Source of the DNA: an uncultured Subdoligranulum sp.
GTDB lineage: Bacteria > Bacillota > Clostridia > Oscillospirales > Ruminococcaceae
Length of the DNA stretch: 64,000 nucleotides
Reading direction: 5' to 3'
Assembly: GCA_900545545.1 (NCBI GenBank)
Contig: UQZO01000009.1
Span: 19,441 to 83,440 of the forward strand
Part shown: piece by piece, positions 16,610-24,882 of the stretch
Layout of the letters: each line of letters starts with the position of its first letter
Position numbering within the stretch: the stretch's first letter is position 1
The notes under the pieces: model-generated
What the model saw: the letters and a program-made list of their open reading frames with translations, nothing else
What the model was told of the DNA's origin: nothing
Database searches by the model: none
Made by a program: the position numbers and the translations under genes

Positions 16610-17047
16610 TCACTCCGCCAGATTGATGATCCGCAGCCCCTTTCGTTGTGCCAGTCGCAAAGTTTTGGCGGCACCACCCCAATCGTGTGTGATGTAACAC
16701 AGAGCGTGGGCGGAATGCTCAACAAGATAGCGATTCCGGGCGGGAATAGCGGCCTTGAAATGGTATCTTTCAAAACCTTCTGGATAAATGACACTGTCAA
16801 AGTATTCAGCATAACCGACCCGGAACGTAAGGTAAGGAATTACCAGGTGACACTGAATCTGCTGGTAGGTTGGTTTCAGATGGTATACAATTCCGGCGCA
16901 AATTCTGTCAAAATCCCCCATTCCTCCACAGAGAAAATCGGTAACGCCGCCTGAGATCATTTGCTGGATTCCCGATTCAATTCGAAAACGTTCCAAAGCA
17001 ATACACTCTCGATGCCCAATAAATGTGGCGGTTGTTTCACGTTCCAT
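16610..17047 (-). CDS. SLOG-domain protein (DUF1273/YpsA-like)
   Basis: A 145-residue protein of the SLOG superfamily: the start ATFIGHRECI matches the TGHR-type opening of YpsA/DUF1273 proteins, FLCGGMGDFDRICAGIVY supplies the GGxxGxD ligand loop, and AIPARNRYLVEHSAHALCY the conserved xRN motif. These proteins are thought to bind nucleotide-like ligands and are frequent on mobile elements. ATG 17047 follows GGAGG at about 13 bases, which is long. It is divergent from the XRE gene at 17202, and an operator palindrome lies between them. Confidence 0.8.
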   Translation of the reverse strand: MERETTATFIGHRECIALERFRIESGIQQMISGGVTDFLCGGMGDFDRICAGIVYHLKPTYQQIQCHLVIPYLTFRVGYAEYFDSVIYPEGFERYHFKAAIPARNRYLVEHSAHALCYITHDWGGAAKTLRLAQRKGLRIINLAE

Positions 17048-17102
17048 AAAAGTGTTAGCCCTCCTGTAGTTTTTTATTTTAACACACCTTCAGAATTGAA
17101 AC

Positions 17103-17117
17103 AACGCTAATAGCGTT
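17103..17117. promoter_or_regulatory. 15-bp palindrome between SLOG and XRE genes
   Basis: AACGCTA-A-TAGCGTT is a perfect 7-bp inverted repeat with a one-base centre. It lies in the divergent region upstream of the XRE regulator, and a half-site tagcgtt recurs upstream of the related XRE gene at 53208 (53118-53124). It is probably an XRE operator. Confidence 0.55.
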
Positions 17118-17201
17118 TATTTCTCCCTGCCTGATTGTGTATAGGAAAGGAAAGAGCATTTATACTATCTGTAAAAGCCGTCGCTAACAGGGAGAAACAA
17201 A

Positions 17202-17537
17202 ATGGATTTCAAATCAGTGGGGAAAAATATTTGCCAGTGCCGCCAGAAAAAGCACATGCGGCAGGAAGAACTTGCCGAAAAGGCGGGAATCAGCCCCAAT
17301 TATTTGGGAGCTCTGGAGCGCGGAGAAAAACGTCCGTCTTTTACTGCTTTCATAAAATTGGCAAATGCTTTGGAAGTAAGTGCCGACCTTTTGCTGGCCG
17401 ATGTGACATCTGTTGGCTATACCGTAAAAGAGTCCGTTCTGGCAGAAAAGTTGGAAGGATTATCACAACAGGATCGTCAGGAAATTTATGAGGTAGTCGA
17501 TGTTATGGTCAGACACGCAAAACAGAATCGGAAATAA
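17202..17537 (+). CDS. XRE-family transcriptional regulator
   Basis: A 111-residue Cro/C1-type regulator. The helix-turn-helix is at residues 8-60 (MRQEELAEKAGISPNYLGAL, then ERGEKRPSFTAFIKLANALE). The C-terminal part (KLEGLSQQDRQEIYEVVDVM) is helical and probably dimerises. A gggagaaac site precedes the ATG and a terminator follows 5 bases after the stop, so it is monocistronic. Its layout closely parallels the regulator at 53208-53552. It probably controls its own promoter and the divergent SLOG gene. Confidence 0.88.
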   Translation: MDFKSVGKNICQCRQKKHMRQEELAEKAGISPNYLGALERGEKRPSFTAFIKLANALEVSADLLLADVTSVGYTVKESVLAEKLEGLSQQDRQEIYEVVDVMVRHAKQNRK

Positions 17538-17541
17538 AAGA

Positions 17542-17577
17542 AACTGCCGTGCATGGAGTGTTCCACGCACGGCAGTT
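17542..17577 (+). terminator. Terminator after XRE gene
   Basis: Stem aactgccgtgc pairs with gcacggcagtt; it also faces the convergent SpoVT-like gene ending at 17591 and may work in both directions. Confidence 0.75.
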
Positions 17578-17590
17578 ATGTTTGGCACTA

Positions 17591-18109
17591 TCAAAGTTGT
17601 GATACAATCATTCTGGTCAACAATTGGGTAGCGGCCATGAGTGCTTCGTTCCGAGAATTGGATGAATCTGAAAGGAGAATGTATCCAATAGAGAAAGTAT
17701 GTGACTGGATAGGAATGAAATGTGTGATCAGAAAGTCAGAACCTTCCAACAGAGGGATGGGCGGTAAAAGGTGGATAGGCCCGTCACAGTTCATATCCAA
17801 CAGTGTCTGCGTTTGCGGGGGAGAAGGCGGCTGCCCGGTCAGTGGAAAGCCGCGATGCACGAGATACCGTTCCCGGTCGCAGATAGCAATGGGCACGTGA
17901 TAGGTGGAAAAAAAGGCATCTGCATAATCTGCCACCACTGGCCGAAGGGTCCGCATCATTGGGTAGCTCTGTAAAAGGAGGCCGTTTCGATTTTGCAAAG
18001 TTAGAAGAATCGGGTCACCGCACTGCCAACGCAGGACCTGACGCATAGGCTTGGGAATGATCAAGCGCCCGGTATCATCCAATCGTCGAAGTGCGCTGTG
18101 GCTTTCCAT
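17591..18109 (-). CDS. SpoVT/AbrB-type transcriptional regulator
   Basis: A 172-residue protein with an N-terminal swapped-hairpin AbrB DNA-binding domain (RRLDDTGRLIIPKPMRQVLR, residues 8-27) and a C-terminal GAF-like sensor domain (DAFFSTYHVPIAICDRERYL onward), the architecture of the forespore regulator SpoVT. It starts 3 bases after the preceding gene's stop, with GGAGG upstream. It is last in the minus-strand block that starts at ssb or 23767. It could tie element gene expression to host growth phase; that is inference. Confidence 0.82.
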   Translation of the reverse strand: MESHSALRRLDDTGRLIIPKPMRQVLRWQCGDPILLTLQNRNGLLLQSYPMMRTLRPVVADYADAFFSTYHVPIAICDRERYLVHRGFPLTGQPPSPPQTQTLLDMNCDGPIHLLPPIPLLEGSDFLITHFIPIQSHTFSIGYILLSDSSNSRNEALMAATQLLTRMIVSQL

Positions 18110-18112
18110 AGT

Positions 18113-18760
18113 TCAGCCTCCCTGCTGCCGGTCGATATTTGCCTGGATGGCTTTATGACCACGGCTGACAAGATTTGGGCACACCGCTGCTTCCCATGCG
18201 GAAATGTAGCGGGCTGTCCGGCTGAAGAGCTGAAAAACATCCTTGTCGCTCAAGTTGATAAATACCTTGGACTGCTCGGCAAAACTGCCGGCCTGCATAT
18301 AGGTGCCACCCACCTTGTTCTTTTGTCCGATTCCGGTTCCGTTGATTACTTCGATGCCCCAGGGCAGTTTCCGTGTAGCAGGGTCACCATGCACGATGCG
18401 GAATTTGGTTACAGCCATACGCCCGCTGGCATCCGGTGCGCCGAAGATCTTGTCTTCACTGTAGGTGAATCCCGGTGTGTTCCCACGGACCTGTTCAAAC
18501 AGATAGAGAACCGTATCAGGAGAAAGATTGGCGCGGGCAGAAACTTTTTGCTCCCCCTTACCGTTGGTATAATCCAGCATCGTAATGCCGATGCAGGAAA
18601 TCCGTCGGCGACCGTCTTGCGTTCTTTCGCTGTCTGCGTGCAGATGAGCATAGTTCTCGACGGAAGCGGATTTGAGTTTATCAAGAAACTCGATCAGTTT
18701 GTTGGCGGTCTGGTAGACAGTGATCTGACGGGAAATAAAGGTTGTATCCATAGCATTCAT
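18113..18760 (-). CDS. Conserved ICE hypothetical protein (near MoxR/VWA pair)
   Basis: A 215-residue soluble protein of unknown function; I do not recognise its family. It contains an antiparallel-looking core (RRRISCIGITMLDYTNGKGE, then KFRIVHGDPATRKLPWGIEV) and no membrane segments. ATG 18760 is chosen because AAGGAG lies upstream; in-frame ATG 18793 has no site. It lies 7 bases after the VWA protein gene and 3 before the SpoVT-like gene, so it is cotranscribed with the MoxR/VWA module. Confidence 0.7.
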   Translation of the reverse strand: MNAMDTTFISRQITVYQTANKLIEFLDKLKSASVENYAHLHADSERTQDGRRRISCIGITMLDYTNGKGEQKVSARANLSPDTVLYLFEQVRGNTPGFTYSEDKIFGAPDASGRMAVTKFRIVHGDPATRKLPWGIEVINGTGIGQKNKVGGTYMQAGSFAEQSKVFINLSDKDVFQLFSRTARYISAWEAAVCPNLVSRGHKAIQANIDRQQGG

Positions 18761-18767
18761 GTGAGTT

Positions 18768-20855
18768 TCATCTCCTTTTGATTCGGTTGGCAATGAGGCG
18801 CGTCAGGCTTACCGGAAGGTCGTCCAGATTGCTGATGTCCAGAAAGCCATCGCCATAAATCCGTTCAATACTGTCTTTGTCCTCGCCGATTGCGGCGGAA
18901 AACATGGTGACACCGCGGTTGGTCATCTCGCGCTGGATGCCTCGAAGGTCGGCCTCTGCTTCCGTGCCGTAGTAGCCGGTGGCACAGGGCTGACCATCCG
19001 AGATGGTCAGGAGAAGTTTGACTTCCTCCGGCCGTCGCAGCAATCGCTCGGCCGCGTACCGCAGGGCAGCTCCGTCACGGTTATCACTGCGGGCGGACAT
19101 ATCCATCAGTCGATAGCAATCGTTGGTGTCACGGGCTTCAAATTCTGCATAGCTGTAGATGTGGACCGTTTTTCCGATTTCTGTATGACCGAGCACCATG
19201 ATCGGAATACGCAGACTGCGGCAAAAGTCATACACGATGATGCTGGCAGCCCGTGCCTTGGTGATACGGTCAGCGCAACTCATGGAGCCGGATTCGTCCA
19301 CCAGCAGCCCCACTGCCAGTTCGGGCAGTTCTTGCGGCAGCCTGTTTTTGTAGAAATAGTGACCGTCCTCGTGATACAGAGAACGGGTCAGGAGGCGCCG
19401 TCCCATCAAAAGGCCTGTTTCACGTCCACCGCGGCGCTGATCCTGCAAAACCTGACGTACCTGTTTTTGCAGGCGCCGAGAGATTTTCAGCAGCGGTTCA
19501 GCAATCCGGTTGTACTGATTGACAAGGGAATCCGATACGGTAGCCATGCGGTCAATTTCGATGTCCACGCAACTGTGAGCGTTGCCATAACGAATATGGT
19601 TAGAAAAGTCCTGCAATTCCCGCTCCAGAGCTTCTTCCTCTTTGGCACATACACGAGTTTCAGCCAGTTTTGTGAGAACCCGTTCAATGTCGGCAGCGGC
19701 CTTATCGTAGCCGGTGCCGGTGTAGCTGGAATCCTTCGTGACGGTACCGCCTTCCCCGGAAGAAATACTGTCGGTTTCTTCCAGAGAAATCCGGCCGCCT
19801 TCTTCTGAAAGCACTTCCAAGGCCCTCTTGCGCAGCTCCTCCAACGTTTTAGAATCAATAGGAGGGTCATCTTTGCAGGAGGATGGTTTCCCCTTACCGG
19901 AAGGTGCACAGCTGGTCTCGACGAACTGATCGGACAGAACCTTCTCCAATGCATCAGCGATGTCCTTTTCGCTTTCGCCATCATCCAGTTTTTTCTGCAG
20001 AATGTCCCGCAATTCCTTCAAGTAAGGCCACAGGTGGATGAGAAGATGGTTGGTGGCTGCATAACGGGCCCGGCCATCATCGTCGTAGACTGCGCCATCA
20101 AGGATAGGAATACAGTCATACAGAACGTCCAGGTATTCGCTCTCTTTGCGAGTCAGATTATTCACATCGCCTGTCTTACAATACTCGAGTATCAGGTTGC
20201 GGATAATGGAAAACCCATAATGATCTTCTGCAATTTGGTCTTCCACACTGGGCATCTGTTCGGCAAAGCGAAGATTGTTCAGCTGAATGCCCTGGGCAAA
20301 GGTACCGGGAAAGGCTTCACATATCCGGGCTTCGATGTAAACATCTTCCAGTATGTTGTCCAAATCGTTCCCGAATCGGATCAACGTCTGCAAGGTGGCA
20401 CGGTCACGGGAGGCCAGCAGCGGCAGAAGCTCTGCAAGTGAGTCCTCTTCCTCGGCGTTCAGCTCGCTTGGGGTGGAAGGATAAAATTCTCCGGCCAACA
20501 GCCTGGCATTATAAACGGAAAGCATATTGAAATCAGTGTACAAGATATGCCCGATTTCATGCCCCAGCAGACCACGTAGACTCAGATCCTTGAGCTTGCG
20601 GGTAGGAAAGCTGGCGGTGAGCCGGTTGGCAGCGTTGATTTTGATGGTACGGTTGTTTGTGGAGGCAACACCCGCATCGGGGGATTCATCCCAATAGGTC
20701 AGTACGCGGCATTTACGCCGATAGCGGTGTGTTGTAGCTTCCGCCACATCGCTGAGAACGGCGCCATATAACCGGGAACCGAACAGCTCGGCATCCGTAA
20801 TGGCCAGTTTGGTGTCCTCAATGCGGCGACGCATCTCCAAGTGTTTGTTTCTCAT
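18768..20855 (-). CDS. CobT-like VWA protein with HExxH motif
   Basis: A 695-residue protein. An early zinc-protease-like motif GLLGHEIGHILYTDF (HEIGH at 99-103) is followed by acidic and helical regions. A C-terminal von Willebrand A domain carries the MIDAS motif DESGSMS at 520-526, then a TISDGQP strand at about 610. The arrangement resembles CobT-type chelatase subunits and other VWA partners of MoxR AAA proteins. The cognate AAA protein is encoded upstream at 21121-22914. The HExxH suggests metal-dependent proteolysis, which is unusual for CobT itself. Start at 20855 overlaps the preceding stop (ATGA). Confidence 0.82.
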   Translation of the reverse strand: MRNKHLEMRRRIEDTKLAITDAELFGSRLYGAVLSDVAEATTHRYRRKCRVLTYWDESPDAGVASTNNRTIKINAANRLTASFPTRKLKDLSLRGLLGHEIGHILYTDFNMLSVYNARLLAGEFYPSTPSELNAEEEDSLAELLPLLASRDRATLQTLIRFGNDLDNILEDVYIEARICEAFPGTFAQGIQLNNLRFAEQMPSVEDQIAEDHYGFSIIRNLILEYCKTGDVNNLTRKESEYLDVLYDCIPILDGAVYDDDGRARYAATNHLLIHLWPYLKELRDILQKKLDDGESEKDIADALEKVLSDQFVETSCAPSGKGKPSSCKDDPPIDSKTLEELRKRALEVLSEEGGRISLEETDSISSGEGGTVTKDSSYTGTGYDKAAADIERVLTKLAETRVCAKEEEALERELQDFSNHIRYGNAHSCVDIEIDRMATVSDSLVNQYNRIAEPLLKISRRLQKQVRQVLQDQRRGGRETGLLMGRRLLTRSLYHEDGHYFYKNRLPQELPELAVGLLVDESGSMSCADRITKARAASIIVYDFCRSLRIPIMVLGHTEIGKTVHIYSYAEFEARDTNDCYRLMDMSARSDNRDGAALRYAAERLLRRPEEVKLLLTISDGQPCATGYYGTEAEADLRGIQREMTNRGVTMFSAAIGEDKDSIERIYGDGFLDISNLDDLPVSLTRLIANRIKRR

Positions 20856-21109
20856 TCGTGTGTTTTCCCTCCTTCAGGTTCTTCAGAAAAGAGTTGTTCC
20901 ATACTGGTATGAAAATAGGTGGCAGCCTTGGCCACGAACCAGGCCGGCGGCATACGCTGTCCTAACTCATAGCGAGCATAGCAGCTGCGGGATACACCTA
21001 AGGTTTCAGCCAGTTTCCGTTGAGAGAGTGCCGGTGTTGAAATCCGCATTCGCCGCAGATTTCTGGCAAAGACCAAAGGATTGCCTGCTTCTTGAATCTT
21101 TTGCATCAT
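20852..21109 (-). CDS. Small XRE-type helix-turn-helix protein
   Basis: An 85-residue protein with a Cro/C1 helix-turn-helix (ALSQRKLAETLGVSRSCYAR, then YELGQRMPPAWFVAKAATYF). It is wedged between the MoxR-type AAA gene and the VWA gene with overlapping ends, so the three are translationally coupled. ATG 21109 has AAAGGA 6 bases upstream. It may autoregulate the module or act as an adaptor. Confidence 0.78.
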   Translation of the reverse strand: MMQKIQEAGNPLVFARNLRRMRISTPALSQRKLAETLGVSRSCYARYELGQRMPPAWFVAKAATYFHTSMEQLFSEEPEGGKTHE

Positions 21110-21120
21110 TGGAGTTCCTT

Positions 21121-22914
21121 TCACGGGTTGAAGCGAGGCAGCAAGCAGCTGCTCAGAACCTCCTCCCGATTTTCCGGATCACTGGATACTGCCGAAATGA
21201 CTGTATATTTGGCGGCAGCCATGACATCATGCATGATCATGAAGGACTGTACCCAGCCAATCAGCTCACGCATACCGCAGCTTCCATCTGTGATGGACTT
21301 TTCTCGGCAGCAGCGGATCATGTCGCCCAGGCACTCCACCATCTGGCGAATGGTACCTTTATCATCGCAGCCGGTCAGTTTGGAAACGCGCGCAGTCATG
21401 GTGGCAGCATCTGGTTGGTCAAAGTCCATAATCAGATTCATACGGGAAAGAATCGACTGGTTCATTTCCCGGCACCCTTCATACCCTACGTTTGTGGTGA
21501 CAATAACGACACAATCGGGGTGGCGGTGGATCACCTCTCCGGTAGGCAGTGTAATAGAGTTGCAACGGTCAAGCAGCGAATTTAAGCCGACCATCACACC
21601 TGGGTTGGCGATGACGGTGGGCTCCTGTATCTCAACCACATATCCATACCGAAGAGCCTGCACGAATGGCGTGTCCACATAGCGAAATCCCTGCCTATTC
21701 TGGGCCGGTTGCTCGGTGCGAGCCTGTGCAGCCATGACCTCCAGCAGTTTGTTAAAGACATCGTCTTCAGTGATATCGGGTCTATATTCGCCAGTCATGC
21801 CATAGTAAGCGCTGGCCGGATCCATCTGGATATCCTGCAGGGTGGGCAGCTCTGGCGTACCATGCGACGGATGTTCTTCCACATCAGGCATCATCTGGCC
21901 CAAAAAGTCGAAGATCTCAAAGTTTGCATTGCAGGTAATCGAAACATAAGGACGGTGGATTCCGGCAGCAAATGCCTTGGCGCCTTCGGTCTTACCGGTT
22001 CCCGCAGGTCCACGGAACATAAAGTTGCGCATGGGCTGGCTGGTCCCGGTGGTTTCTTTGGCGTGACGACAGGCAAGAACGACTTCCTCCGGTGTGATGT
22101 ACCAGGCCGGCAGTTTGGGAACCATAGCTTCTTCCGCACTGGTGAGTGGCGAAGAGGAAAAACGGTACTGTCCCTCGAAATCCTCAGCCTTGATGGACGG
22201 CTTTGGTTTTGCAGTGGCTTTTCCGGGCTCCATAATGGTGAATTCGCCCAGAATCGTACTGGTGGGATTGTAGGTGCTTTGACTGAGCGCCAAAGGCGTA
22301 AAGGGCTGGATGTTGCCGGAAGCAGGAATGCTGATCTTAATACCGGCAGATCCGCACCCGGCGGCATTCTCAATACGGCGATACAGGTTGTCGCAGCAAA
22401 TCGCTGCATGACGAGCTGCCTCGTCCATATCCGAATAACCCGCCTTGCATTGATCCCACAGCTTGGCATATTCGTCGCTGAATTCTTCGTCCTGCAAGGC
22501 CGCAGGCATCAGAGCGAAAAACAATGCGGATCCACTGTCCCCGCTATCTTTCAGGATGTAATTCTTGGGTGAAGACTCGGCATCCGCCATCTTGGCGGCG
22601 GTAAATTTACCGGTGGTGTTGTTAAAGACAACCACATGGGTCATTCCTGTCCGGCTGGGATATTCGGCGATGACAAAGTTATCCGCCTGAGTGCCGATAG
22701 CACCTTTTACCGGTACCCCACTTGCCATATCGTCTTCATGGTCCAACGCCATATAGGCCAGAATGGCTGACAGAGAGGCCGCATGCAGCGTGGATGAAGC
22801 CGACGAGGGGGAGTATTTGGAACGTGCATCCGGATACTTTGTGTCAATGGCGTCAAAAGGTTTGGGGAGAACACGCTTCCAAGTCCAAAAGTCAAACAGT
22901 TTACACTTACCCAT
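21121..22914 (-). CDS. MoxR-type AAA+ ATPase
   Basis: A 597-residue protein. An N-terminal region of about 260 residues, of unknown fold, precedes an AAA+ (AAA_5/MoxR-like) module with Walker A FRGPAGTGKTEGAKAFAAG at about 300, the CNANFEIFDFLGQM segment, Walker B-like VVEIQEP, and sensor-region VIVTTNVGYEGCREMNQSIL. MoxR proteins work with VWA partners as chelatases or chaperones; the VWA/HExxH gene lies two genes downstream. ATG 22914 has AAAGGAGG 8 bases upstream. The long N-terminal domain is unusual for MoxR. Confidence 0.85.
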   Translation of the reverse strand: MGKCKLFDFWTWKRVLPKPFDAIDTKYPDARSKYSPSSASSTLHAASLSAILAYMALDHEDDMASGVPVKGAIGTQADNFVIAEYPSRTGMTHVVVFNNTTGKFTAAKMADAESSPKNYILKDSGDSGSALFFALMPAALQDEEFSDEYAKLWDQCKAGYSDMDEAARHAAICCDNLYRRIENAAGCGSAGIKISIPASGNIQPFTPLALSQSTYNPTSTILGEFTIMEPGKATAKPKPSIKAEDFEGQYRFSSSPLTSAEEAMVPKLPAWYITPEEVVLACRHAKETTGTSQPMRNFMFRGPAGTGKTEGAKAFAAGIHRPYVSITCNANFEIFDFLGQMMPDVEEHPSHGTPELPTLQDIQMDPASAYYGMTGEYRPDITEDDVFNKLLEVMAAQARTEQPAQNRQGFRYVDTPFVQALRYGYVVEIQEPTVIANPGVMVGLNSLLDRCNSITLPTGEVIHRHPDCVVIVTTNVGYEGCREMNQSILSRMNLIMDFDQPDAATMTARVSKLTGCDDKGTIRQMVECLGDMIRCCREKSITDGSCGMRELIGWVQSFMIMHDVMAAAKYTVISAVSSDPENREEVLSSCLLPRFNP

Positions 22915-22933
22915 TTTCAATTCCTCCTTTGTA

Positions 22934-23767
22934 TTACCAGGCCAAAGACAATTGGTCTTCCTGGATGGAAACTTTCAGATCCTGCTGCTCCAAAAGGCGC
23001 TTCAGTTCTTCCCAATGCGCAGGACTGGGCATCTGCTCCAGGGTTTTGCCTTTTTGCGGATGTCCGTCTGCAGAGGTGAAAGTCACCTGCCCGTTCGGAT
23101 CAATGGCAATCTGGCTACACTGCCGGATATTCAGCTCGGTAATGATTTCTGAAAGGGCTTTTTGGCCAATCAGGCTGTACCAGAGTTGAACGTCCTCTTG
23201 CTTGGGTTCTTGATGCGCTTCCGGCGGAGCAGCGGCTTCCGGAGGTGGGGCAAAGGATCTGGCCTGGTTGAGCTCCGCGGTACATGGAATCATGCTGCGA
23301 AGAGAAGCGGTTTGGATGAATTCCAACTTCAGGTCACCGGGTTCATCAAAGCAAAGTGTGGCTTCGCGGAATTCTCCGGTGTTCTTCGTAGTGATCCACG
23401 CAACGTTGCCGCTTTCAATAATCTCCTCGGGATCTTCCTCGCACCAATGCCACTCCGCCTGAGGATATACGGAACGGAGCAGTTCGGTGATACGCGCTTC
23501 CACATGCTGCAAGAGCAGGGCGTGTGTATCACACGATGCATTGGAAGCTTCTTCATCGGCATCTGCGCCGAAGAGGTTCTCCCAAAAGGAGGGCTGTACC
23601 GGATGATCTGCCAGAGGGCGTTTCATCCAGCTGACCAGCCAGATAATGGCCCACAGACAGAAATAGCCGATCAGGAGCAGTTGTGAGGTTGTACCCCGGA
23701 AGAACGCCAGAATCAGCAGGGTTCCGCCTGCGAGGGAGGAAAAGCTGGCCAGTTTTTTAGTCTTCAT
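22934..23767 (-). CDS. Membrane-anchored hypothetical protein
   Basis: A 277-residue protein with two closely spaced N-terminal hydrophobic segments (SSLAGGTLLILAFF and LLLIGYFCLWAIIWLVSW, residues 8-45) and a cytosolic remainder: a mixed domain (WHWCEEDPEEIIESGNVAWI), a proline/alanine linker and a C-terminal domain. I do not recognise the family. ATG 23767 has AGAAGGA upstream. It starts 42 bases after the ssb terminator and heads the MoxR/VWA block, so it may be expressed by read-through. Confidence 0.7.
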   Translation of the reverse strand: MKTKKLASFSSLAGGTLLILAFFRGTTSQLLLIGYFCLWAIIWLVSWMKRPLADHPVQPSFWENLFGADADEEASNASCDTHALLLQHVEARITELLRSVYPQAEWHWCEEDPEEIIESGNVAWITTKNTGEFREATLCFDEPGDLKLEFIQTASLRSMIPCTAELNQARSFAPPPEAAAPPEAHQEPKQEDVQLWYSLIGQKALSEIITELNIRQCSQIAIDPNGQVTFTSADGHPQKGKTLEQMPSPAHWEELKRLLEQQDLKVSIQEDQLSLAW

Positions 23768-23800
23768 TGTTACGTCATCCTTCTTTCGTTTGGTTCTCCA

Positions 23801-23856
23801 CAAAAAAAGATCCCGATCATGATGAAGCATTAAAGTCTTCCTGCATGATCGGGGTC
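23801..23856 (-). terminator. Strong terminator between ssb and the MoxR/VWA block
   Basis: On the minus strand, GACCCCGATCATG (23844-23856) pairs with CATGATCGGGATC (23809-23821), with one G-U pair, and is followed by a run of seven T. It lies 13 bases after the ssb stop and would isolate ssb unless antiterminated. Confidence 0.85.
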
Positions 23857-23869
23857 AACGAGTTTTGGG

Positions 23870-24334
23870 TCAAAACGGCAGATCGCCTTCATCGAGATCG
23901 ACAATGGCGTAGTCGTCGTCCTGACTCTGTGCGGCTTGTGCGGTGGGGGAAGCTGTGGCTGGCGCGCTGGGAGCAGTGGTTGGTGCGGCCGGAACGGAGG
24001 TGTCAGTCTTGCGGCCTGTAGGGATATAATCCCAGCGGGCCCGGCTGATTCTCGCTATGGTCCGAGTGCCTCCGTCTTTGCGGGGAACATCGACAACCGA
24101 AAGCTGACCATTCACAAACAGCAGGCTTCCTTTCCGAACACCGGCTTTACTGGCTCGGGTCGCCTCATCCGCTTCCAACCAGCACTGGTAAAACGAGGTA
24201 TGGACATGGTCCTTATAGCCTTCGTTTACAGCCAGGCCGAGGAGCAAATACGGTTCACCGGTTGTTGCTCTGGCGCGCAACTCAACATCGTGAGTCACAC
24301 GACCTACCAAAGAGATTTGTGCGTACATTTTCAT
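23870..24334 (-). CDS. ssb: Single-stranded DNA-binding protein
   Basis: A 154-residue OB-fold SSB. The opening YAQISLVGRVTHDVELRA, core FYQCWLEADEATRASKAGVRKGSL (cut in two: FYQCWLEADE and KGSLLFVNGQL) and an Ala/Pro/Thr-rich tail ending YAIVDLDEGDLPF match bacterial SSBs; the acidic tip recruits repair partners. ATG 24334 has AAAGGA just upstream; ATG 24328 is an alternative. The leader contains an intrinsic terminator and the promoter shares a box with the 13-kb operon. It protects transferred single strands. Confidence 0.92.
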   Translation of the reverse strand: MKMYAQISLVGRVTHDVELRARATTGEPYLLLGLAVNEGYKDHVHTSFYQCWLEADEATRASKAGVRKGSLLFVNGQLSVVDVPRKDGGTRTIARISRARWDYIPTGRKTDTSVPAAPTTAPSAPATASPTAQAAQSQDDDYAIVDLDEGDLPF

Positions 24335-24376
24335 TCGTCCTTTCTGTGTAAAGAGTTTTCCCGTTGCCGGGCGGAT

Positions 24377-24423
24377 ATTAAAAAAGCGCCAGACCTGCAC
24401 CCTGACGGGCACATTTCTGACGC
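24377..24423 (-). terminator. Intrinsic terminator in the ssb leader
   Basis: On the minus strand, GCGTCAGA (24416-24423) pairs with TCTGGCGC (24386-24393), with an inner TGCCC/GGGTGCA hairpin, then TTTTTTAAT. It lies between the predicted promoter (about 24500) and the ssb start (24334), the same arrangement as in the 13-kb operon leader. Confidence 0.75.
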
Positions 24424-24483
24424 AATTTTACAAACTATAAGACGGCTCTTCCTGCGAGCCATGCGCGGCTAAAGCCAGCGGCA

Positions 24484-24553
24484 AAAATCAAGTACAACTG
24501 TATGGTACCACAATATATAGAATAAATCAATACATATACGCTATAAATTGTGG
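24484..24553 (-). promoter_or_regulatory. Operator/promoter region upstream of ssb
   Basis: CCACAATATATAG (24508-24520) and CTATAAATTGTGG (24541-24553) form an inverted pair with one mismatch. The first copy is identical to the inverted box at 13301-13313. On the minus strand GTGGTACCATACAGTTGTAC and TTGATTTTTGCCGC follow, parallel to the 13-kb operon promoter. Confidence 0.55.
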
Positions 24554-24559
24554 AGTCTG

Positions 24560-24808
24560 TCAGGCTTTGGCCTCCACAAACCACTTGTTGCCTTCATGGT
24601 ACAGGAAGGTCTCTTTACCTTGTATCTTAACGGTGTATCGGATACCACCGCCAGAAACCTTTGAAGAAGCTGCGCGGCATTTGTACATCAGCTGATCAAT
24701 TTGGAAAAGCCGACCATTCGGCCAACGGATGAAGCGTGGATATATGACGCCTTCCTCGTCTACGTCAAGGTTCACCGATACATATGCTTTTCGGCATTGC
24801 TCCGCCAT
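24560..24808 (-). CDS. Small conserved element protein
   Basis: An 82-residue protein starting MAEQCRKAYVSVNLDVD, rich in beta-strand pattern (IYPRFIRWPNGRLFQIDQL, GIRYTVKIQGKETFLYHEG). Similar short proteins are common in clostridial mobile elements; no function is known to me. ATG 24808 has AAAGGAG 10 bases upstream. The gene lies between the ssb operator region and the divergent XRE promoter. Confidence 0.65.
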   Translation of the reverse strand: MAEQCRKAYVSVNLDVDEEGVIYPRFIRWPNGRLFQIDQLMYKCRAASSKVSGGGIRYTVKIQGKETFLYHEGNKWFVEAKA

Positions 24809-24882
24809 AGATATCACACTCCTTTGCGCACCGGCCTGTTATGCAGCTTGACATGAATAGCAATTAAAGGTAGAATAATAGC

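Noticed and set aside
14902..16812. 636-codon version of the zinc-ribbon gene
   Set aside because: The extra N-terminal 108 residues cross the promoter at 16520 and lack a ribosome site; ATG 16485 has AGGAGG.
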